Assembly: GCF_000220505.1 (NCBI RefSeq) | Contig: NZ_AFPJ01000004.1 | Coordinates: forward strand, 1 to 64,000 | DNA: 64,000 nucleotides | Direction of reading: 5' to 3' | Source: Microbulbifer agarilyticus S89 | GTDB taxonomy: Bacteria > Pseudomonadota > Gammaproteobacteria > Pseudomonadales > Cellvibrionaceae | Part shown: positions 27,745 to 37,926 of the stretch, piece by piece | How positions within the stretch are numbered: position 1 is the first letter of the stretch | Layout of the letters: every line of letters starts with the position of its first letter | Program-made: the position numbers and the translations under genes | Notes under the pieces: generated by a model | Seen by the model: the letters and a program-made list of their open reading frames with translations, nothing else | What the model was told of the DNA's origin: nothing | The model's database searches: none

Positions 27745-30700
27745 ATGATTTCTGCCCTGAAGAAAGCCGGAGTGGCTCACTCCGTTGCTAGCCTTTGCCT
27801 GCGTGTTTTTCTTACGCTGGCATTACTCCTTCCATTAAGCGCGAGCGCGCAAACCTGGTCTGAAGCCTGGTTCCGCGGCACCCCGAATAACTGGGGCACC
27901 ACGGCGATGGAATACGATGCCGATGAAGGTGTCTGGTTCACCGAGCAGACTTTTGATGCCGCAAACCCGCGCTTCAAGATCAGTCACTACGAGAACTGGG
28001 ATGAAGCTTACCCGGCAGCTGACTATCAGGTTAGTAATGGCCGCTATCGCATTACCTTCGACGATGCCCGCAAAGCGATTAGCGTAGCCGAAGTGGTCGA
28101 GCCGCCGCCCGAAAATTCCCCAACCAGTATCTGCTTCGATAATCCAGGTAATTACGCACAGCCGCATATTTATTTCTGGAATGCGCAACCCGGCGGTAGT
28201 GTGAATAATTTGGCGGGCTGGCCCGGCAATGCGATGACCGCATCGGGCGACTATTTCTGTTACGACTTTGAGTCACACCTGAATAATGGCGTGATGCCAA
28301 CTTCACTGAGCATCATTTTCAACAATAATGGTGCGCCGCAAACTGCGGACCTTACCTACGACGGCAACCCCTGTTACATCCAGAACCAGTGGCAAGCAGC
28401 TGATGCTTGCGGACTGGACTCCGAGCCGGTAGTCGATCTGCCGCCTACCACGCGCCCATTGCTGGAACAGCCGCTGAATTTCCCAATTTCCGGTAATGTC
28501 ACCGGCGGTAGTTACCGTTTTGAAATCGCCTACCCGAATCTTCAGGGCCAGTTTATGTCCCCGGTGATGGTGATTTCCGATGGCATTAACGATTCCATCT
28601 ACGTGGTGGATAAATCTGGCTCCATTTTCATTTTTCCGAACCGGGAAGATGTGGCGCCCGGCGAAGTGAGTACCCTGTTGAATATCGACAACGAGGTGCG
28701 CAACTACCACGAGCAGGGCCTGCTCAGCATGGCGTTCGACCCCAACTACGCCAGCAACGGATATATTTATATTTATTACATCCACGGCACCGACGATAAC
28801 GAACGCGCCCCGGATGGCAGTTACGGCGACGCGATCCTCGCGCGCTGGACAGTAGATAATCCCAGCAACCCGACCCAGGTGGTTGCCAACTCCAATGTGG
28901 AAATCCTGCGTATTCCGCAGCGTGGCCCGGACCACAAGGGTGGCATGATGCAGTTCCACCCCGAGGACAATAACCTGTACCTCGGTGTTGGTGATGGTGC
29001 CTACGGCCACAGTGCCACCATGAGTTACCCGGAAGACCCCCGCACCAATAACGGCGCACAGGAAACCGATAACCTTCTCGGTACTTTTATCCGCATTAAA
29101 CCGCTGGCACAGCCGGTGGACGGCAAGTACTACGAAATTCCCGCAGATAACCCGTTTGTTGGTGCACCCGGATTCCGCGAAGAAATCTGGTCTTATGGCC
29201 ACCGCAACCCATGGCGCTGGAGCTTCGATACCGAGGCGCCGTACACCCTGTGGGAAACCGAAGTCGGCCAAGCGGGCTTCGAAGAAGTCAATCTGATTGA
29301 AAAAGGGAAGAACTACGGCTGGCCGGTGTGTGAAGGCACCAACAACCGTGGTGACCTTGGTGGCGACCCCGCTAAAAACTGCAGTACCGATTTCGAACCG
29401 CCGCGCGATGGTTACGCCCATCCCACCGGTTACTCCATTATCGGTGGCGTGGTATATCGCGGAAATTCGCTGCCAGGCCTGAGCGGTCGTTTCGTTTTCG
29501 GTGACTACGTGACCAAACGTATCTGGTCGATTGTCGACGGCGAAGCCAAGGAGTTAATCAGCGAAGCTTTCCCGGAAAATATCGCCTCATTCGGTACCGA
29601 CCTGAGTGGTGACACCTTGTTGGTCTCCACCTACGGTGTGGAGTACGGCGGCCAATCGACGATCTACAAAGTTGTCGATGACGATGCGCAAAGTGCGGTG
29701 ATACCGGCAAAACTTTCTGCCACCGGATTGTTCGCCGATGTGCAAAACCTGGTGCCGGTTTCTGGCGTACTGGAATACGACCTGAACACCGATGGCTGGT
29801 TTGACGGCTCCGATACCCGTCATTTTATTGCCCTGCCGAACGACAGCCAGATCACATTCGACGGTACCAATAACTGGGACCTGCCGATCGGCTCGGTACT
29901 GGTAAAACACCAGAGCATTGCTACCGCAGATAACCCAGCCAAGCCATTTACCACGTCTGTGCTGTTTCGGCAGGACACCGGTAATTGGCAGGCCGCAAAC
30001 TATTACTGGAACAGCGATGGTAGCGACGCTGACCTGGTTACTGAATCACTCACAGTGATGGACGGCGGTATCGAGAACCGTCAGAGGGCCGTGCAGTCTG
30101 CCGCCGACTGCGGATCCTGTCACATCGGAAGTGGCAGTCGCGAGCCTCTGGCGGTACATACTCGTCAGCTGAACAAAAACCTCCAGTACGGCGAAGGTGC
30201 TGAAAGCATCGCTAACCAGCTGGATGTGTTCAACAACATCGCACTGTTTACGCAGAATATTGGTGGTGCCGATACCCATGGCAGCTTTGTTGATGCGGAA
30301 GATACCGGTGCCGATCTGGACGAGCGTGCGCGCGTCTACCTCGACACCAACTGTTCGCACTGTCACGCCAGCGGCTTTATGGATCTGCAGTACGACACGC
30401 CGTTGGACGAAATGCGTCTGGTAAACGTGGAAACCACCGGTGGTGCCGCACGCCTGCGTCCGTTCGATCATGCCAGCAGTCTGATCTACATCTATCAGAC
30501 CACCGATAACAACCGCATGCCTAAGGGCACCCTGTATACCAACCCAGTGGCAGAAGCTCTGTTCCGCAATTGGATTGACAGCGTCAATGCGCAGAAGGTT
30601 GGTATCGTGGTGCGTGCCGATGACAATCGCCTTAATGCGGGTGACGCATTGAACGTCGATGTACTGGCACTGTACGACAACGGATTTACCGTACCGGTGG

Positions 30701-33402
30701 ATGTTGCTCCGAGTGTGACGTCGAGCAATTCGTCGATCGTAACGGTGGAGTCGGTGAACCAAAGCACTATCGTGTTGCGTGCGGGTACCACTGAAAATGG
30801 CACCGCGACGATTACCGTGCAGCAGGGTGGATTTACCGAAACTCTGGATGTCGAAGTCACGGGTATTGAGGTCAGTATTACCAAGCTGGAAATCGCCCCC
30901 GGCAATGTCGCCCTGGATAGCAGTCGCCAGCTGGTTGCCTACGGTGTGCGTGCCGACGGTACGCGCGCAAATGTATACGGGCAGGTTGTTTGGTCCGTGA
31001 CCAGCGGCCCGGCGACTATTGATCAAAGTGGCCTGGTTACCCGTAATGGGCAAGGCGCGGTTACGGTGCAAGCCGTGTTGGGCGAGTTCACCGCAACGGC
31101 CACTCTGGAAGAGGGCTTTAATGGAATTGCTGTCCGTTACGACAATCCGGAAGGTTGGGATCAGGTATTCGTCCACCTCTGGGTAACCGTAAATGGCCAG
31201 GACCAGGCGCTCACTCAGTGGCCTGGGCTGTTGATGTCCGGTCCCGATACCGAAGGTTGGTGGAGCCATTCAGTAGACGAAGCTGATCTGGAAAATGGTG
31301 AAGTCAATCTGGTGTTCAACAGTGGGAACGGTCAGCAGACCGGTGACCAGCGCAACATCAATGAGTCCTCCAGTTTTGTCGGCGGTGCCTGGGAACCGTG
31401 GGTTCCGGAAGCGCCGGTGGGTGGCGACACCTCGCGTGTGTCGGTGATTGGCGGAACCACGGCCGATGGCGAGCGCGATTATGCAATCGGCAGTGTGATT
31501 ACCGTGAATGCAGATGCAGCTCCTTTGGGCACCGAATTCGGTGGCTGGAGTGGCGATGCGGCGCCTTACATCGTCGGTGATCCGTCGCAGCCTCAGGTGC
31601 AACTCCTGATTCCGCAGCACGACTTGTCGCTGGTGGCACTCTTCCCGAGCAGTAATAACGACTACCAGGCCGGGCAGAATTTCTACGCGGCCCAGTGCGC
31701 AAACTGTCATGGCGATCAGGGGCAGGGTGATGTTGCACCGGCTCTGGCAGGTACCGGCAGTAATTGGGATCTCAATGTACTCACGCAGTACATCGAAGAC
31801 TTTATGCCGATGGATGCCACCGCCAGTTGTGCGGGCGACCAGCCGGGTGCTTGTGCCTATGAAACGGCCCGCCTGATTGTGGACGAAGCCTGGAGCACGA
31901 GTAATTGTTCCGGCAACGACTGCGATGGCAGTAACCTCGATGCGCGTAACATGCGTCTGCTGACCCGTGAGGAATACCTCAATAGCGTCAGCGACGTCTT
32001 CGGTATCGCCTTCGATGAGTCTGTGATGGGGCCGGTGCCGACAGATGGCTTGTTCCGCAACTTCGACACCGCCTCCTTCCTCACGGCCGGCAACGACCGC
32101 ACCCTGGGGTACGAGCAGGTTTCGGAGCAGGTTGCCGACATGGCGGTTTCCCAGTTCGGCTTTAACAGCTTGATTGATGGCTGTGGCGATAACCGCTGTG
32201 TGGTCGACACACTTGGCTTCCGCCTGTTCCGTCGTCCGCTGACGACTCAGGAAATCGATCGTTACACCGGCTTGTACACCAGTGAGGACGATGGCCGCCT
32301 GGTTGTCCAGGCCATGCTGATGTCGCCGCACTTTATGTACCGTTCCGAGCTGGGTGAACTGGATAGTACGACCGGGCTGTACCGCCTGAACAACTACGAA
32401 ATCGCGACCCTGCTTTCCTACACCTTCTGGGTAACCACGCCAGACGATACCCTGTTGCTGGCTGCGAGCGATGCAAACTTTGATGTGGCCGCACAGGTAG
32501 ACCGTCTGCTGGCGGACCCGCGTGCAGAACGCGGACTGCGCCGCTTTATTTCCGGTTGGCTGATCAACAATCAGTATCCGTTCCCGGCGATCAGCAGTGC
32601 GGATCTGATTTCGGCATTCAAAGAAGAGACCGTCGGCTTCGTGCTGGAAAATATTCGCGGCAACAACGCATTCAGTGAGTTGCTCTCTGCGAATTACACC
32701 TGGGCGAACGGTGAACTGGCAGCGCACTATGGCTTGCAAAACACCAATGGTGACTGGTCTATTCGCAACTTCCCCAATGGTGACGCGCGCAGTGGCACTG
32801 GCCTGCTGGGTCACGGCAGCTTCCTCGCTTCCCGCACCAGCACCGTAAACCCGGCGCCGATCAAGCGTGGTGTTTACGTGCGCGAGGTACTGATGTGTCA
32901 GGAATTCCCGCCACCTGCGGCCGCGGACTTCAACGTGGTGTTTGAAGACAGCGACAGCAATCGGGAAGCCACTGCACGGCATACCTCAGATCCGGCCTGT
33001 GCTGCCTGTCACCAGTTTATTGACGGTGTTGGCTTCGGCTTCGAGCGTTTCGGTAGTGATGCCCTGTATCGCACCATCGAAACCATCGGTACCGGCGAGC
33101 AGCGCGAAATTGACGATAGCGGCAGCATCAAGAGCCTGTACAGCGCGGCTACAGTGCTAGACCCGGCGAGCGAAAGCTACGACTTCTACTCAGTACCGGA
33201 GCTGGCATCGCTAATTGCCAGCAGTGATCAGGGCGAAGCCTGCTTTGCACGTCAGTTCTACCGCTACGTGGTTGGGCGCGAAGAAGGCACAAGTGATGAC
33301 CTGATCATCCACGCGGTCAGTGAAGACCTGCGCAATGGCGGTGGCATGCGCGACATGTTGCGTACGCTGGTTCTGTCTGACGCCTTTACTCTGCGTCGCT
33401 AA
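27745..33402 (+). CDS. Giant secreted starch-binding sugar dehydrogenase / multihaem cytochrome c fusion
   Basis: 1885 residues from ATG 27745 (GGAG 7 bases upstream). In order: signal peptide to about 35; a module with AWFRGTPNNWG (about 38-110); a CBM26-like module (about 125-222); a glucose/sorbosone-dehydrogenase propeller (about 240-640) with the PQQ-enzyme blocks HKGGMMQFHPEDNNLYLG, YGHRNPWRWSFD and LIEKGKNYGWP; a SO2930-like dihaem section with CGSCH (789-793) and CSHCH (870-874); Big-type domains (about 950-1120); another CBM26-like module (about 1125-1215); a bacterial-repeat domain; a cytochrome c with CANCH (1318-1322); then DUF1587/1595/1592/1588/1585-like segments (about 1395-1885) with CAACH (1752-1756). 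It is expected to bind starch outside the inner membrane, oxidise sugar and pass electrons along haems. All functions are inferred from family resemblance. Confidence 0.85.
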   Translation: MISALKKAGVAHSVASLCLRVFLTLALLLPLSASAQTWSEAWFRGTPNNWGTTAMEYDADEGVWFTEQTFDAANPRFKISHYENWDEAYPAADYQVSNGRYRITFDDARKAISVAEVVEPPPENSPTSICFDNPGNYAQPHIYFWNAQPGGSVNNLAGWPGNAMTASGDYFCYDFESHLNNGVMPTSLSIIFNNNGAPQTADLTYDGNPCYIQNQWQAADACGLDSEPVVDLPPTTRPLLEQPLNFPISGNVTGGSYRFEIAYPNLQGQFMSPVMVISDGINDSIYVVDKSGSIFIFPNREDVAPGEVSTLLNIDNEVRNYHEQGLLSMAFDPNYASNGYIYIYYIHGTDDNERAPDGSYGDAILARWTVDNPSNPTQVVANSNVEILRIPQRGPDHKGGMMQFHPEDNNLYLGVGDGAYGHSATMSYPEDPRTNNGAQETDNLLGTFIRIKPLAQPVDGKYYEIPADNPFVGAPGFREEIWSYGHRNPWRWSFDTEAPYTLWETEVGQAGFEEVNLIEKGKNYGWPVCEGTNNRGDLGGDPAKNCSTDFEPPRDGYAHPTGYSIIGGVVYRGNSLPGLSGRFVFGDYVTKRIWSIVDGEAKELISEAFPENIASFGTDLSGDTLLVSTYGVEYGGQSTIYKVVDDDAQSAVIPAKLSATGLFADVQNLVPVSGVLEYDLNTDGWFDGSDTRHFIALPNDSQITFDGTNNWDLPIGSVLVKHQSIATADNPAKPFTTSVLFRQDTGNWQAANYYWNSDGSDADLVTESLTVMDGGIENRQRAVQSAADCGSCHIGSGSREPLAVHTRQLNKNLQYGEGAESIANQLDVFNNIALFTQNIGGADTHGSFVDAEDTGADLDERARVYLDTNCSHCHASGFMDLQYDTPLDEMRLVNVETTGGAARLRPFDHASSLIYIYQTTDNNRMPKGTLYTNPVAEALFRNWIDSVNAQKVGIVVRADDNRLNAGDALNVDVLALYDNGFTVPVDVAPSVTSSNSSIVTVESVNQSTIVLRAGTTENGTATITVQQGGFTETLDVEVTGIEVSITKLEIAPGNVALDSSRQLVAYGVRADGTRANVYGQVVWSVTSGPATIDQSGLVTRNGQGAVTVQAVLGEFTATATLEEGFNGIAVRYDNPEGWDQVFVHLWVTVNGQDQALTQWPGLLMSGPDTEGWWSHSVDEADLENGEVNLVFNSGNGQQTGDQRNINESSSFVGGAWEPWVPEAPVGGDTSRVSVIGGTTADGERDYAIGSVITVNADAAPLGTEFGGWSGDAAPYIVGDPSQPQVQLLIPQHDLSLVALFPSSNNDYQAGQNFYAAQCANCHGDQGQGDVAPALAGTGSNWDLNVLTQYIEDFMPMDATASCAGDQPGACAYETARLIVDEAWSTSNCSGNDCDGSNLDARNMRLLTREEYLNSVSDVFGIAFDESVMGPVPTDGLFRNFDTASFLTAGNDRTLGYEQVSEQVADMAVSQFGFNSLIDGCGDNRCVVDTLGFRLFRRPLTTQEIDRYTGLYTSEDDGRLVVQAMLMSPHFMYRSELGELDSTTGLYRLNNYEIATLLSYTFWVTTPDDTLLLAASDANFDVAAQVDRLLADPRAERGLRRFISGWLINNQYPFPAISSADLISAFKEETVGFVLENIRGNNAFSELLSANYTWANGELAAHYGLQNTNGDWSIRNFPNGDARSGTGLLGHGSFLASRTSTVNPAPIKRGVYVREVLMCQEFPPPAAADFNVVFEDSDSNREATARHTSDPACAACHQFIDGVGFGFERFGSDALYRTIETIGTGEQREIDDSGSIKSLYSAATVLDPASESYDFYSVPELASLIASSDQGEACFARQFYRYVVGREEGTSDDLIIHAVSEDLRNGGGMRDMLRTLVLSDAFTLRR

Positions 33403-33420
33403 ATTCGGGAGATAAAAACA

Positions 33421-34848
33421 ATGAAACTGCTGAATAAACTTGGTTTTGCTTCCGTAAAGGACTCCACCAGCCAGTCGCGCCGCAAGTTCCTGCGCAACCT
33501 GGCACAAGCCGGCATGCTGTTGCCGGTGGCCAGTAGCATGCTCGGGCAGCGGGTATTTGCGAATACCGGCTATGCGCAGCGCGTGCTGTTCCTCTACTAT
33601 CCCAACGGTGTGGTGCCCTATAACTGGGTGCCACAACAGGGGCCGGGTGCCATCAGCGGCAGCCAGGAGCTGAGCTTTGGCTTGGGGCCGCTGTCTTCCT
33701 GGCACGATCGCATGATTGTGCTGCAGAACATGACGCTGGATATCGGTAGCGGTGCCGGAGCCCACTACAACGATATGCGCGGTATTCTTACCGGTAACAA
33801 TGAAATCAGCCGCGAAAGCGCCAGTATCGATCACTTGATTGCTGAGCAGTTGGGCAACGAAGGTGTATTGAGCCTCGGTGTGCGTACCGGCGGCCGCTCT
33901 GACATCATGATCTCCAAGCCGCGCGGTTACGATAGCGGCGCCCGCCCGATTCCGAACAACGACCCGGCGGATGCCGCGCAGAAACTTGCCGTTGGTATTA
34001 GCGGTGGCGGCAGCGGTTCTGGTGGCAGCAGTGCAGACAAACAGGCCTATTACGAAGCGATTCTCAACGACTTCGACGGCCTTGCCGAAGTCACTCTCGA
34101 CAGTGCCCGTCGCGATAAACTCACTCTGCATGAAAATGCACTGAAGCGTTTGCGGGATCTCGCGGGGAATCAGGTAGGCGAGTGCAGCTTCAACACCAAT
34201 GTGATGAGTGACCCGTATGCCAGTTCCTCCAGTCAGCTAACACCCACCGAATGGCAAATGTTCCCGCATTTGGCGCGCGCGCAAATCGATAACATTGTCG
34301 GCGCCTTCTCCTGTGGCCTAAACCGGGTCGCCACGCTGCAGCTTTCCAAAGGGGATGAGAACGGCAACCTGGTGAACTATTCGTTCGACGAGTGCTGGCA
34401 AATGTCGCAGGACGCCATTAGCCAGGGTATCCAACACAGTAATGGCAGTGGCACCGTTGGTTCCATTACCCGCTGGTACAACGAATTCGCCAGCCACAGT
34501 GCCTCGCATCGCCCGGGCGATGTGCCGCACACCGCACAGGTGCGCTGGTATCACAGTCTGCTCGCCTACACTCTGCAGCAGCTCGACAACAGCGGTTTGC
34601 TGGATGACACCCTTGTGGTGATGTTCTCAGAAGTTGGCGATGGCTCGAAGCACGGTGGTGCAGCCGGTGCTGTGACCCTCGCCGGTGGTGCCGGTGGCGC
34701 CTTGCAAATGGGCCGGATCATCAATTGTGGTGACGGCGTCAACAACGGCCAGCGCATTTACGGCACACATCAGCTGTTTGGTGATGTGGCCCGTTATATG
34801 GGGGTAACCAGTTTGCCGGAAAGCCACTGGTCTGGTGGCGTTGTGTAA
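33421..34848 (+). CDS. DUF1552 family protein with Tat signal
   Basis: 475 residues, 18 bases after the giant gene and so in its operon. The N-terminus has a twin-arginine signal (SRRKFL, Arg20-Arg21, then a mildly hydrophobic stretch), suggesting export in folded, cofactor-bound form. The body matches the DUF1552 pattern (RVLFLYYPNGVVPYNW, GAHYNDMRGILTG, SIDHLIAEQLG, SLLAYTLQQLDNSGLLDDTLVVMFSEVGDG), a family related to DUF1501/sulfatase-like proteins. DUF1552 and DUF1592/DUF1588 proteins are regularly encoded side by side in planctomycetes and myxobacteria. Function unknown; a redox or maturation partner of the upstream protein is plausible. Confidence 0.85.
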   Translation: MKLLNKLGFASVKDSTSQSRRKFLRNLAQAGMLLPVASSMLGQRVFANTGYAQRVLFLYYPNGVVPYNWVPQQGPGAISGSQELSFGLGPLSSWHDRMIVLQNMTLDIGSGAGAHYNDMRGILTGNNEISRESASIDHLIAEQLGNEGVLSLGVRTGGRSDIMISKPRGYDSGARPIPNNDPADAAQKLAVGISGGGSGSGGSSADKQAYYEAILNDFDGLAEVTLDSARRDKLTLHENALKRLRDLAGNQVGECSFNTNVMSDPYASSSSQLTPTEWQMFPHLARAQIDNIVGAFSCGLNRVATLQLSKGDENGNLVNYSFDECWQMSQDAISQGIQHSNGSGTVGSITRWYNEFASHSASHRPGDVPHTAQVRWYHSLLAYTLQQLDNSGLLDDTLVVMFSEVGDGSKHGGAAGAVTLAGGAGGALQMGRIINCGDGVNNGQRIYGTHQLFGDVARYMGVTSLPESHWSGGVV

Positions 34849-34872
34849 CCGCTTCGATCAGTCCGACACAAA

Positions 34873-34900
34873 AAAGCCCCGGTTCATCGGGGCTTTATTA
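34873..34900 (+). terminator. Terminator-like hairpin after the DUF1552 gene
   Basis: AAAGCCCCG / CGGGGCTTT stem with a GTTCAT loop; the T run is short and interrupted. It can serve both converging genes. Confidence 0.7.
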
Positions 34901-34927
34901 TCTGATTAGAAGAAATGTTGTAATGAA

Positions 34928-35764
34928 CTATTGCTGCTCGGAAGGCATGTTTTCCAGAGCGCTTTTCAGTTCGGTCAGTTTCTCTTTCACACGTGCAGCG
35001 TTGTCCGGCCCAATGCGAATCATCAGTTTGTGCAGGCCGGGCATCTTTTCCATTTTCTCGTCTTCGAATTTGTAATACACCGTGGGGCGGATCAGTTTAA
35101 CCGGGCCGTCGACTTCCGGTGCGGCCAGTGCCTGGTCGATGGCGGCGAGTAGCGCTGCATGGAAGTTTTTGTTCTTGAGACCGAGTTCGCCATAGGCCTG
35201 CTTAAGGCGCGGGTACCAGAACTGATACAGGTTCACCGCGGTGTCGGTATCTACCATGGCGAACAGGCGTACCGGTGCATCGTAGCGCTGGTAGTTTTCC
35301 TGCGACAGAACATAAACCTTTTGTCCGTCCGGGCGGATCTCCAGTTCTTTTACCGCAATTTTTCCGTCGACGTTTTTAAACGGACGGTTCTTGTGCATCA
35401 GGTCGCCCTTGGTTGCCGTGTTTACAGCGGCTACCCATTTGCGCACCACTTCGTCGGGTACAATCCAGCGGGCGAGAGTGCCATCGCTGGAGAGACTGAC
35501 CAGGTCGTTGGCGGCCTCTTTGTCGCTGTCATTCAGCGCGGGTAGCTTGCGCGGCTCTTCCGCGGGTGGGGTGGGTTCGGGCGCGGGGGGGATGACGGGT
35601 TCCGGTTCTTCCAGTTCAACTTTGGGCTGAACTTCGGGTACCGTCTCGGGCACGGCCACCGGTGTTTCGGGTTGGTTGGCTTCCTTGATTACGAACCAGT
35701 AAATACCGGCAATGACTGCTACGGCCACCAGTACGGCAACCAGCCACTCTTTGATTCCACCCAT
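34928..35764 (-). CDS. DUF3014 domain protein, membrane anchored
   Basis: 278 residues. One N-terminal transmembrane helix (about 7-26), a Pro/Glu-rich linker (about 30-72), then a DUF3014-type domain from LPALNDSD to the end (ARWIVPDEVVRKWVAAVN, NYQRYDAPVRLF, WYPRLKQAYGELG). Probably anchored in the inner membrane with the domain in the periplasm. ATG 35764 has GGAGG upstream. It stands alone, converging with the DUF1552 gene; function unknown. Confidence 0.85.
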   Translation of the reverse strand: MGGIKEWLVAVLVAVAVIAGIYWFVIKEANQPETPVAVPETVPEVQPKVELEEPEPVIPPAPEPTPPAEEPRKLPALNDSDKEAANDLVSLSSDGTLARWIVPDEVVRKWVAAVNTATKGDLMHKNRPFKNVDGKIAVKELEIRPDGQKVYVLSQENYQRYDAPVRLFAMVDTDTAVNLYQFWYPRLKQAYGELGLKNKNFHAALLAAIDQALAAPEVDGPVKLIRPTVYYKFEDEKMEKMPGLHKLMIRIGPDNAARVKEKLTELKSALENMPSEQQ

Positions 35765-35917
35765 ATGACAATCCTCCCTTTAAAACGCCGCGCACCAAAT
35801 TTGGCGCCCCAAAAATCAGTGTAAACCACTGACTGTGAAGTCTAAGACAGTATCAGGTTGGAAAGGTTTCGGATACGGGAGCGTGTGGCAGGCGGGGACG
35901 AGGGGTGGGAAGAAGGT

Positions 35918-35941
35918 GCGGGGCGCGCAGAGGCGCCCCGC
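35918..35941. repeat. GC-rich stem-loop downstream of the GH13 operon
   Basis: Perfect 9-base stem GCGGGGCGC / GCGCCCCGC with a 6-base loop, 30 bases beyond the stop of the minus-strand amylase. No T run follows, so it could stabilise the 3' end or act as a weak terminator. Next to it the 12-mer GAGTATCAGAGC occurs twice in tandem (about 35943-35968). Confidence 0.5.
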
Positions 35942-35972
35942 GGAGTATCAGAGCGAGTATCAGAGCTAGAGA

Positions 35973-37904
35973 TCAGTGCTGGAGCTTGAGGATCTGACCG
36001 GACAGCGCAGGCGCAGTCAGGGCGACGGAAGCGCTGAGGTCATCGGCAACCACCAGTTCTACAGTACCTTGTTTAAGAGTACCTTCCTGCAACTGGTTGG
36101 TAAGGGTGTACTTACCCGGAGCCAGCTGCCACCGCTTGATCAGGTCAGATGGCACAGCCAGGTCCACCGCGCTGTCGCTACCGGCGAAGTTAGCAACCAC
36201 CAGCAGGCGATCGTCACCGGCCCAGCGCGCAAAGCTGTACAGCTTGTCGGAGTAGTTTTCACCCTGCGCGCGGTTGTGGCGGTGCAGGTCCAGGTACTCA
36301 CCAGAGAGTGCCGCACTCTGGCTACTGAAAGTCAGCAGCTCGCGGTAGAAGTCACGCAGGGACTGTTCGCCGGCGGAAAGCTGTTCACTGTTGAACTGCC
36401 CTTCATTGTGCCAGCGGCGAATGCTGGGAACAGACCAGTAGTCGAAGATGGTGGTGCGGCTGGTCTTGCCGAAGCCGGCATCGCCGTCGCCCGGCTCGCC
36501 CAGTTCCTGGCCGAAATAGATCAGCGTCGGCGCACCGCTCACGGTAGCGGAAACCACCATGGCCGGGATACCTGCCTGCGGGTTACCGGCAAATTCCGGC
36601 GAGGCGATACGCTGCTCGTCATGGTTCTCCATAAAGCGCAGCATGTTGTCTTCGATACCGCTCAGGCTTTCCTGAATCTCCACCAGCGGATCGGTGCCGG
36701 CTTTGCCTTCCATCACCGCACGGATAGCATCGTAGGTGCCTACCTTGTCATACAGGTAGTCCATCTTGCCCAGGTGGATGTAGTCCCGGTACAGCTTCGG
36801 CTGGTAGATTTCTGCCAGCAGCAGCGCGTCGGCTTTTTGCATTTTGATGCTGGAATTCAGGTAGCTCCAGAACTCCACCGGCACCATGCCAGACATATCG
36901 TAGCGGAAGCCGTCGACACCGAAGGCGAGCCAGTAGTCGGTGATCTGGCGGAATTTCTTCCAGCTATCCGGAACGTCCTGCTCCGCCCAGAAGGCCGCAT
37001 GCGCACGGAAGTCTTTTTGTGCGTAGTCTGCCGGCAGTTTCGCGAAGTCGTAACTGCCGTCCGGACGCACACCGAAGTTGATCTTCACGGTTTCGTACCA
37101 GTCGCCCTGCTGCGGTTGCGGGGCGCGGCTGCCGTTGCCGGTCCATTTGGCTGGTACTTCTTCAAACTCACCATCCACCAGTGCATGGGCTTCACCGTTT
37201 AGCGGCTGGTAACCGTCGGTCGCAACCGGCACCTGGAAGGGCTCACCGGGCACATAGTAGAAGTTGTTGTCGCGCGCATAGGCAACGCTGCTGTCGTCGT
37301 CCGCGCCGAAGTCACGCACACCCTCGGGCTTGGCTAGGGACTGGTAATTACGCGCAACGTGGTTGGGAACGATATCGATAATGACCTTGAGGCCGGCGGC
37401 GTGGGAGCGTTCGAGCAGCGCTTTGAATTCTTCCAAGCGCTTGCTTGGGTCGTTGGCGAGGTCCGGGTTTACCGAGTAGTAGTCCTTGATCGCGTAGGGG
37501 GAGCCGGCACGGCCTTTCACCACGTCCGGATCATCATTGGCGATACCGAATTCGGTGTAGTCGCGCACTACCGCGTGGTGCAGCGCCCCGGTGTACCAGA
37601 TGTAGTCGGCACCCAGGTTGCGGATTTCCTGCAGCGCCTTGGGGGTAAAGTCGCTGAACTTGCCCACGCCATTTTCTTCAATGGTGCCCCAGGGTTTGTT
37701 GGTGGCGTTGGTGTTGCCGAACAGGCGGGTCATCACCTGATAGATCACCAGCTTGCCGGACATACCTTCTACAGAAGCTTCAACCGCTACCTCAGTATTG
37801 GACTGAGTCTGTGCACTTTCCGCTGCTTCCATCTTTTTGTCACAGCCACTCAGGGTGGCGGATGCGATGGAAGAGGCGAGTATGAGCTGAATAAACTTTT
37901 TCAT
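35973..37904 (-). CDS. GH13 alpha-amylase lipoprotein
   Basis: 643 residues. A lipoprotein signal (SIASATLSGC) is followed by a GH13 catalytic domain with Asp336 (GFRYDMSG), Glu365 (LLLAEIYQP) and Asp429 (MENHDEQR), and a C-terminal beta domain. ATG 37904 follows GAGAG; an earlier in-frame start would overlap the GH31 gene. It is the third gene of a minus-strand operon, 22 bases after the GH31 gene. Likely a periplasmic or surface maltodextrin hydrolase. It is clearly different in sequence from the lipoprotein amylase at 25636, so not a recent duplicate. Confidence 0.88.
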   Translation of the reverse strand: MKKFIQLILASSIASATLSGCDKKMEAAESAQTQSNTEVAVEASVEGMSGKLVIYQVMTRLFGNTNATNKPWGTIEENGVGKFSDFTPKALQEIRNLGADYIWYTGALHHAVVRDYTEFGIANDDPDVVKGRAGSPYAIKDYYSVNPDLANDPSKRLEEFKALLERSHAAGLKVIIDIVPNHVARNYQSLAKPEGVRDFGADDDSSVAYARDNNFYYVPGEPFQVPVATDGYQPLNGEAHALVDGEFEEVPAKWTGNGSRAPQPQQGDWYETVKINFGVRPDGSYDFAKLPADYAQKDFRAHAAFWAEQDVPDSWKKFRQITDYWLAFGVDGFRYDMSGMVPVEFWSYLNSSIKMQKADALLLAEIYQPKLYRDYIHLGKMDYLYDKVGTYDAIRAVMEGKAGTDPLVEIQESLSGIEDNMLRFMENHDEQRIASPEFAGNPQAGIPAMVVSATVSGAPTLIYFGQELGEPGDGDAGFGKTSRTTIFDYWSVPSIRRWHNEGQFNSEQLSAGEQSLRDFYRELLTFSSQSAALSGEYLDLHRHNRAQGENYSDKLYSFARWAGDDRLLVVANFAGSDSAVDLAVPSDLIKRWQLAPGKYTLTNQLQEGTLKQGTVELVVADDLSASVALTAPALSGQILKLQH

Positions 37905-37926
37905 CTTCTCTCTATTCGCTTTTTGT

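Noticed and set aside
31270-32982. 570-codon minus-strand open frame
   Set aside because: Antisense to the redox protein, whose frame shows haem and DUF1592/1588 motifs throughout this stretch; no recognisable features on the minus strand.
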